Assembly (NCBI GenBank): GCA_016868205.1
Contig: VGHR01000016.1
Location: 1 to 41,026, forward strand
Direction: 5' to 3'
DNA from: Betaproteobacteria bacterium
GTDB taxonomy: Bacteria > Pseudomonadota > Gammaproteobacteria > Burkholderiales > Burkholderiaceae_C
Length of the DNA stretch: 41,026 nt
Below are positions 37,315 through 41,026 of this stretch, piece by piece. The notes beneath the pieces are model-generated. The model made no database searches. It saw only the letters and a program-made list of their open reading frames with translations, and was not told the DNA's origin. Every line of letters begins with the position of its first letter. Position 1 is the first letter of the stretch. Made by a program: the position numbers and the translations under genes.

Positions 37315-37875
37315 TCAGACCGCCATGATGTCCTGTTCTTTGCCGGAAACCATTTTGTCCACCTCGGCGATGTAACGGTCGGTGAACTTCTGGATTTCCT
37401 CCTGGGCACGGCGCTCCTCATCCTCGGACGCCTGCTTGTCCTTCACCAGTTTTTTGACGCCCTCATTGGCGTCGCGGCGCAAGTTACGGATCGCGATCTT
37501 GGCATGCTCGCCCTCGCTTCGCACCACCTTGGTCAATTCCTTGCGCCGCTCCTCGGTCATGGGCGGCATGGGGACTCGGATCAGGTCGCCCTGAGAGGCT
37601 GGATTAAGTCCGAGATCCGAATCGCGAATGGCTTTTTCGATTTTTGCACCCATGCCCTTCTCCCAGGGAGCCACCCCAATGGTGCGGGCATCGAGCAGCG
37701 ATACATTGGCCACTTGACTGATGGGCAGCATGGAGCCGTAGTACTCAACCTGCACGGTGTCGAGCAAGCCAGGGTTGGCGCGTCCAGTTCGGACCTTGGT
37801 CAGGCCGGACTTGAAAGCCTCGATCGACTGCTGCATCTTGTGCTCAGCGTTCTTCTTGATGTCCTGAATGCTCAT
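37315..37875 (-). CDS. frr: Ribosome recycling factor
   Basis: A 186-residue tRNA-shaped protein that splits post-termination ribosomes with EF-G. Signatures are [40 protein letters not shown] and [19 protein letters not shown]. The length is standard. It lies 24 bases after pyrH. The start ATG 37875 has no clear ribosome binding site, so it may depend on upstream translation. Confidence 0.97.
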   Translation of the reverse strand: MSIQDIKKNAEHKMQQSIEAFKSGLTKVRTGRANPGLLDTVQVEYYGSMLPISQVANVSLLDARTIGVAPWEKGMGAKIEKAIRDSDLGLNPASQGDLIRVPMPPMTEERRKELTKVVRSEGEHAKIAIRNLRRDANEGVKKLVKDKQASEDEERRAQEEIQKFTDRYIAEVDKMVSGKEQDIMAV

Positions 37876-37899
37876 GGTAGGAAGGGCAGAGAAGAAAAA

Positions 37900-38610
37900 T
37901 CAAACATGAACCAGGGTTCCCTCGTCCTCACCGAGCACCACCCGCTTGAGGGCGCCACTCTTGAAGATGGAGAACACCTTGACCGGAAGCTTCTGGTCTC
38001 GGCACAGAGCGAAAGCGGTGGCATCCATCACCTCGAGGTTGCGCCCCATGGCCTCGTCAAAGCTGATGGAGGTGTATCGGGTGGCTGCCGGGTTTTTCTT
38101 TGGATCGGCGGTGTAGACACCATCTACCTTGGTGGCCTTGAGGACCACCTGCGCGCCTATCTCGGCTCCCCGCAGCGCAGCGGCGGTGTCGGTAGTGAAA
38201 AAGGGATTGCCCGTCCCGGCGGCAAAAATGACAACCTTGCCCTCCTCGAGGTACTGCAGGGCCTTCGGGCGCACATAAGGCTCGACCACCTGCTCAATGG
38301 CAATGGCCGACATCACCCTCGCCGTCAAGCCGGCTTTGTCCATGGTGTCAGCCAGAGCCAGGGCATTCATCACCGTGGCGAGCATGCCCATGTAGTCAGC
38401 TGTGGCGCGGTCCATCCCCACCGAACCCCCAGCCACCCCACGGAAGATATTGCCGCCGCCGATGACCACCGCAACCTGCACACCCATGCGGGTGACCTCT
38501 GCCACCTCCTCGACCATACGGACAATGGTCGCACGATTGATGCCGAAGGCATCGTCGCCCATCAAGGCTTCGCCCGAAAGTTTCAGCAAGATACGCGAAT
38601 AGGCCGACAT
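37900..38610 (-). CDS. pyrH: UMP kinase
   Basis: A 236-residue hexameric amino-acid-kinase-family enzyme that converts UMP to UDP. Motifs are [42 protein letters not shown] and [16 protein letters not shown]. The length is standard. ATG 38610. It lies 50 bases after tsf and, with carAB in the same strand block, supplies pyrimidine nucleotides. Confidence 0.97.
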   Translation of the reverse strand: MSAYSRILLKLSGEALMGDDAFGINRATIVRMVEEVAEVTRMGVQVAVVIGGGNIFRGVAGGSVGMDRATADYMGMLATVMNALALADTMDKAGLTARVMSAIAIEQVVEPYVRPKALQYLEEGKVVIFAAGTGNPFFTTDTAAALRGAEIGAQVVLKATKVDGVYTADPKKNPAATRYTSISFDEAMGRNLEVMDATAFALCRDQKLPVKVFSIFKSGALKRVVLGEDEGTLVHV

Positions 38611-38660
38611 GAAGATCCTGCAGTTTCTCGCGGAGTTTAGCGTCTCGATTTCGATCGGGG

Positions 38661-39548
38661 TCAGGCCGCCTTGGCCGCCGCCACCTGCGCAGCAACTTCA
38701 GCAGCGAAATCGTCGACCTTTTTCTCGATGCCCTCGCCCACCACATACAAGGTAAATCCCAAAACCTGGGTGCCCTTTTCCTTGAGCATTTGCTCAACCG
38801 TCTGCTTGTCGTTCTTGACAAAAGGTTGATTAAACAGAGAAACCTCTTTGAGGAATTTTTGCACCGAGCCCTCGATCATCTTGGCCGCAATTTCAGCCGG
38901 CTTGCCAGATTCGGCGGCTTTGGCTGTGGCCACCGAGCGCTCACGATCGATCAATTCGACCGGCACATCAGCACTGGTCAGGGAGACTGGCTTCATCGCC
39001 GCCACATGCATGGCCACATCCTTGGCCGCGGCCTCGTCGCCTTCGTACTCGACCACCACGCCAATGCGGGTTCCGTGCAGATAAGCCGCCAGCTTGCGGC
39101 CCGAAGCGAAGCGCTTGAAGCGTCGCACCGACATGTTCTCACCGATCTTGCCGATCAGCCCCTTGCGCACATCCTCCAGCGTTGGGCCAAATCCGTCGAG
39201 AGAAAACGGCAGAGCGCCCACCGCCGCCGCATCCGCGGGATTGGAGCGGGCAACGCCCGAGGCGACCGCTTGAGCCAACGCCAGGAAGCTGTCGTTCTTG
39301 GTCACAAAGTCGGTCTCGCAATTGACCTCAACCAAGGCGCCGACGCCGCTATCCATGGAGACGGCAACTACGCCCTCAGCCGTGACACGCGAGGCGGCTT
39401 TGCCAGCCTTGCTGCCAAGTTTGACCCGCAGGAGTTCCTCGGCTTTGGACATGTCGCCCTGAGCCTCCGTCAGGGCCTTTTTGCACTCCATCATGGGTGC
39501 ATCCGTCTTGGCGCGCAGTTCAGCGACCATGCTCGCGGTGATTGCCAT
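38661..39548 (-). CDS. tsf: Elongation factor Ts
   Basis: A 295-residue nucleotide-exchange factor for EF-Tu. The N-terminal UBA-like domain has [19 protein letters not shown] and [10 protein letters not shown], the core has [18 protein letters not shown], and the C-terminal part [23 protein letters not shown] 39548 follows AGGAGATC. It is separated from rpsB by an intercistronic hairpin with a U-tract, which probably tunes its level relative to S2. Confidence 0.97.
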   Translation of the reverse strand: MAITASMVAELRAKTDAPMMECKKALTEAQGDMSKAEELLRVKLGSKAGKAASRVTAEGVVAVSMDSGVGALVEVNCETDFVTKNDSFLALAQAVASGVARSNPADAAAVGALPFSLDGFGPTLEDVRKGLIGKIGENMSVRRFKRFASGRKLAAYLHGTRIGVVVEYEGDEAAAKDVAMHVAAMKPVSLTSADVPVELIDRERSVATAKAAESGKPAEIAAKMIEGSVQKFLKEVSLFNQPFVKNDKQTVEQMLKEKGTQVLGFTLYVVGEGIEKKVDDFAAEVAAQVAAAKAA

Positions 39549-39616
39549 CTTCTGATCTCCTAAAAACTTTCGGTTACCACAGGCCGCCCGCCCGGGGCGC
39601 AGCCTTGAAAATTATG

Positions 39617-39640
39617 AAAAAGGGGCTTCGCGAGCCCCTT
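39617..39640 (-). terminator. Intercistronic terminator/attenuator between rpsB and tsf
   Basis: On the minus strand AAGGGGCT, a 5-base loop and AGCCCCTT form an 8-bp stem (39640-39633 with 39627-39620) that runs into five T residues (complement of 39617-39621). It lies 22 bases after the rpsB stop and about 70 bases before tsf. Partial termination here is known for the E. coli rpsB-tsf operon. Confidence 0.75.
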
Positions 39641-39662
39641 GTGCCTCCGTCGTTGCGCGAAC

Positions 39663-40406
39663 TCAGGCTGCGCTTTCGACCTCGACAAACTCATCACTGC
39701 CCTCAGTCGGCTTGACGATATCGCTCACCGCCTGGGACCTGCCCTCAAGAATGGCGTCGGCAATGCCACGGGCGTACAGTGCCACGGCTTTGGCCGAATC
39801 GTCATTACCGGGGATCACATAATCGATGCCTTCGGGAGAATGGTTGGAGTCAACCACGCCGATCAGCGGAATGCCCAGCTTCTGGGCCTCGGCCACTGCG
39901 ATCTTGTGGAAACCCACATCAATGACAAAAATGGCATCGGGCAGAGTAGCCATGTCCTGAATGCCGCCAATGTCCTTCTCAAGTTTCTCGATCTCGCGGG
40001 TGAAGGTGAGCTGCTCTTTCTTGCTGATGGCATCGAGCCCCGCCTCTTGCTGAGCCTTCATCTCCTTGAGGCGCTTGATCGAAGATTTGACAGTCTTGAA
40101 ATTGGTCAGCATGCCGCCGAGCCAACGCTGGTCCACATAAGGGACGCCAGCACGACGGGCCTCGGTGGCCAGGATCTCACGCGCCTGGCGCTTCGTGCCC
40201 ACCATCAAGATCGTGCCTCGGTTGGCGGCAAGCTGTCGAGCAAACTTGCAGGCCTCCTGAAACAGCGGCAGCGTTTTCTCGAGATTGATGATGTGAATAC
40301 GATTGCGATGGCCAAAAATGAAGGGGGCCATCTTGGGGTTCCAGAAGCGCGTCTGGTGACCAAAATGGACACCCGCTTCCAGCATTTCACGCATGCTCAC
40401 GGACAT
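39663..40406 (-). CDS. rpsB: Ribosomal protein S2
   Basis: A 247-residue protein of the small subunit, needed for mRNA positioning and S1 binding. The N-terminus [76 protein letters not shown] and the helical insert rich in Lys/Glu ([20 protein letters not shown]) are diagnostic. ATG 40406 follows AGGAG. It is the first gene of the long minus-strand block. It is preceded by a structured leader, consistent with the known autoregulation of rpsB by S2. Confidence 0.98.
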   Translation of the reverse strand: MSVSMREMLEAGVHFGHQTRFWNPKMAPFIFGHRNRIHIINLEKTLPLFQEACKFARQLAANRGTILMVGTKRQAREILATEARRAGVPYVDQRWLGGMLTNFKTVKSSIKRLKEMKAQQEAGLDAISKKEQLTFTREIEKLEKDIGGIQDMATLPDAIFVIDVGFHKIAVAEAQKLGIPLIGVVDSNHSPEGIDYVIPGNDDSAKAVALYARGIADAILEGRSQAVSDIVKPTEGSDEFVEVESAA

Positions 40407-40534
40407 AAAGACTCCTGAAGGTTAGGTCTAAAATCGGCCAAGGTTTTTCGCTCTGCGGAGTGAAAAACACCTTACAACTGACCGACTTGCGATTGGCTTT
40501 TCCAGCGCATCGGCTCGAGCCCCGGAAAAACTCG
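40407..40534 (-). promoter_or_regulatory. Structured 5' leader of rpsB (putative S2 autoregulation site)
   Basis: Between the promoter and the rpsB ATG lies a leader of about 125 bases. GTTTTTC and GAAAAAC (complement positions 40462-40468 and 40443-40449) form a 7-bp stem around a loop containing a small CTC/GAG stem, extended by flanking AAGG/CCTT. A second 5-bp GC stem sits near the 5' end (40520-40524 with 40533-40537). The Shine-Dalgarno AGGAG is just before ATG. S2-mediated repression through the leader is established in enterobacteria; here it is inferred from position and folding. Confidence 0.5.
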
Positions 40535-40537
40535 GGG

Positions 40538-40546
40538 AGTATAGCA
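40538..40546 (-). promoter_or_regulatory. Extended -10 promoter of the rpsB operon
   Basis: On the minus strand TGCTATACT (40546-40538) combines the TGN extension with a near-consensus -10 hexamer. At 17-base spacing the -35 (GTCGGT) is poor, as is usual for extended -10 promoters. It is about 130 bases upstream of rpsB and is the only good promoter seen before the 20-kb minus-strand block. Confidence 0.6.
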
Positions 40547-40655
40547 TCGCCCAGGACCCTACCGACCGCCTCGGCTACGCAGAACCTTCCCCAACGCGGC
40601 CCGGTGGGGCGGGTTGATGCGGATCCCGAACTCAGGTTGCTCAGACACCCGCACC

Positions 40656-41026
40656 ATGCACCGAATCGACAGCCAACAAACCTGGCCTTTGCATGGTGTG
40701 CAGGCTTCGCGCGAGCTTGAAGCCTTAACAGCCGCCCCCCCGCACACGCTGATGCAAAGAGCCGGCCTGAGCGTAGCCCGCCTGGCCCGGGCCCTCGCCC
40801 CGCACGCCCGGCATGTCTGGGTGGCCTGCGGCCCCGGCAACAACGGTGGCGATGGCTTTGAGGCGGCGCTGCATCTCAAGCGTCAGGGTCTGGATTTGAC
40901 GCTGACCTGGTTGAGCGGACAGTCGCAGCCCTCGGATGCTCGAGCCTCGCGCGAGCGGGCGCTGCACGCCGGGGTTCGTATCAGCGACCAGCCTCCGGGC
41001 GACTTCGACCTGGCCATTGATGCCCT
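40656..41026 (+). CDS. nnr: NAD(P)H-hydrate epimerase/dehydratase, N-terminal part (cut by window)
   Basis: From ATG 40656 the frame is open to the window edge (123 residues visible). The N-terminus MHRIDSQQTWPLHGVQASRE and the segment VACGPGNNGGDGFEAALHL are the YjeF_N epimerase domain, with the phosphate/nucleotide loop GPGNNGGDG; the preceding LMQRAGLSVARLA is the conserved first helix. The enzyme repairs R/S hydrates of NAD(P)H. Most bacterial versions carry a C-terminal ADP/ATP-dependent dehydratase; this part is outside the window, so bifunctionality is inferred. No clear ribosome binding site is seen. It is divergent from rpsB. Confidence 0.88.
   Translation, partial: MHRIDSQQTWPLHGVQASRELEALTAAPPHTLMQRAGLSVARLARALAPHARHVWVACGPGNNGGDGFEAALHLKRQGLDLTLTWLSGQSQPSDARASRERALHAGVRISDQPPGDFDLAIDA

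Noticed and set aside
37504..38640. 378-codon plus-strand frame opposite frr and pyrH
   Set aside because: Crosses two well-supported genes and their intergenic gap; no domain.
1..41026. CRISPR arrays, insertion sequences, prophage, tRNA or rRNA genes
   Set aside because: Looked for regularly spaced repeats, transposase motifs, terminal inverted repeats and tRNA-like CCA ends; none was convincing.

Overview
The window is chromosomal DNA of a betaproteobacterium, most likely Burkholderiales and Comamonadaceae-like. The evidence is GC-rich coding sequence, the gene order rpsB-tsf-pyrH-frr-cdsA-dxr-rseP-bamA-skp-lpxD-fabZ-lpxA-lpxB-rnhB, a pyruvate dehydrogenase operon next to a divergent FixLJ-type two-component system, a dihydrolipoyl dehydrogenase with a fused lipoyl domain, and a gene for the betaproteobacterial proteasome homologue (BPH). 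I see no insertion sequence, phage, CRISPR array, tRNA or rRNA. This is mostly core genome with one small accessory patch. Placement below family level is not possible from this sequence.

Region 1 (1-4868): tail of an unidentified gene; an AT-rich, operator-like region; a large lipoprotein with an alpha/beta-hydrolase fold whose nucleophile elbow appears to have lost its serine; serB; then, on the minus strand, psd followed by a small unknown gene; and a secreted NlpC/P60 cysteine peptidase on the plus strand.

Region 2 (4901-9079), all minus strand, is the accessory patch. It holds a membrane-anchored coiled protein, a K+ channel gene with two tandem voltage-sensor domains before one pore (interrupted by a one-base frameshift), a single-pass membrane protein of unknown function, a YiiX-like permuted NlpC/P60 hydrolase and a small DUF4878-like lipoprotein.

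Region 3 (9290-20521): the minus-strand operon aceE-aceF-BPH-lpdA, with the BPH gene coupled to lpdA by an ATGA overlap. Divergent from it are a PAS-containing sensor histidine kinase and a FixJ-like regulator, ended by a clear intrinsic terminator, then folD.

Region 4 (20528-40406), all minus strand, is a long housekeeping run. Transcription enters at rpsB and passes through translation genes (rpsB, tsf, frr), UMP kinase, phospholipid and isoprenoid synthesis (cdsA, dxr), envelope assembly (rseP, bamA, skp), lipid A and fatty acid synthesis (lpxD, fabZ, lpxA, lpxB), rnhB, an rRNA/tRNA methyltransferase, carA-carB, greA and a DUF4149 protein. Many junctions overlap by 1-8 bases, which suggests translational coupling. 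The uppS gene usually found between frr and cdsA is absent. At the right edge a divergent NAD(P)H-hydrate epimerase gene (nnr) begins and is cut by the window.

The most unusual items are the tandem voltage-sensor channel, the proteasome-like protease inside the pyruvate dehydrogenase operon, the degenerate active site of the first lipoprotein, and the missing uppS. None can be called new without database searches.
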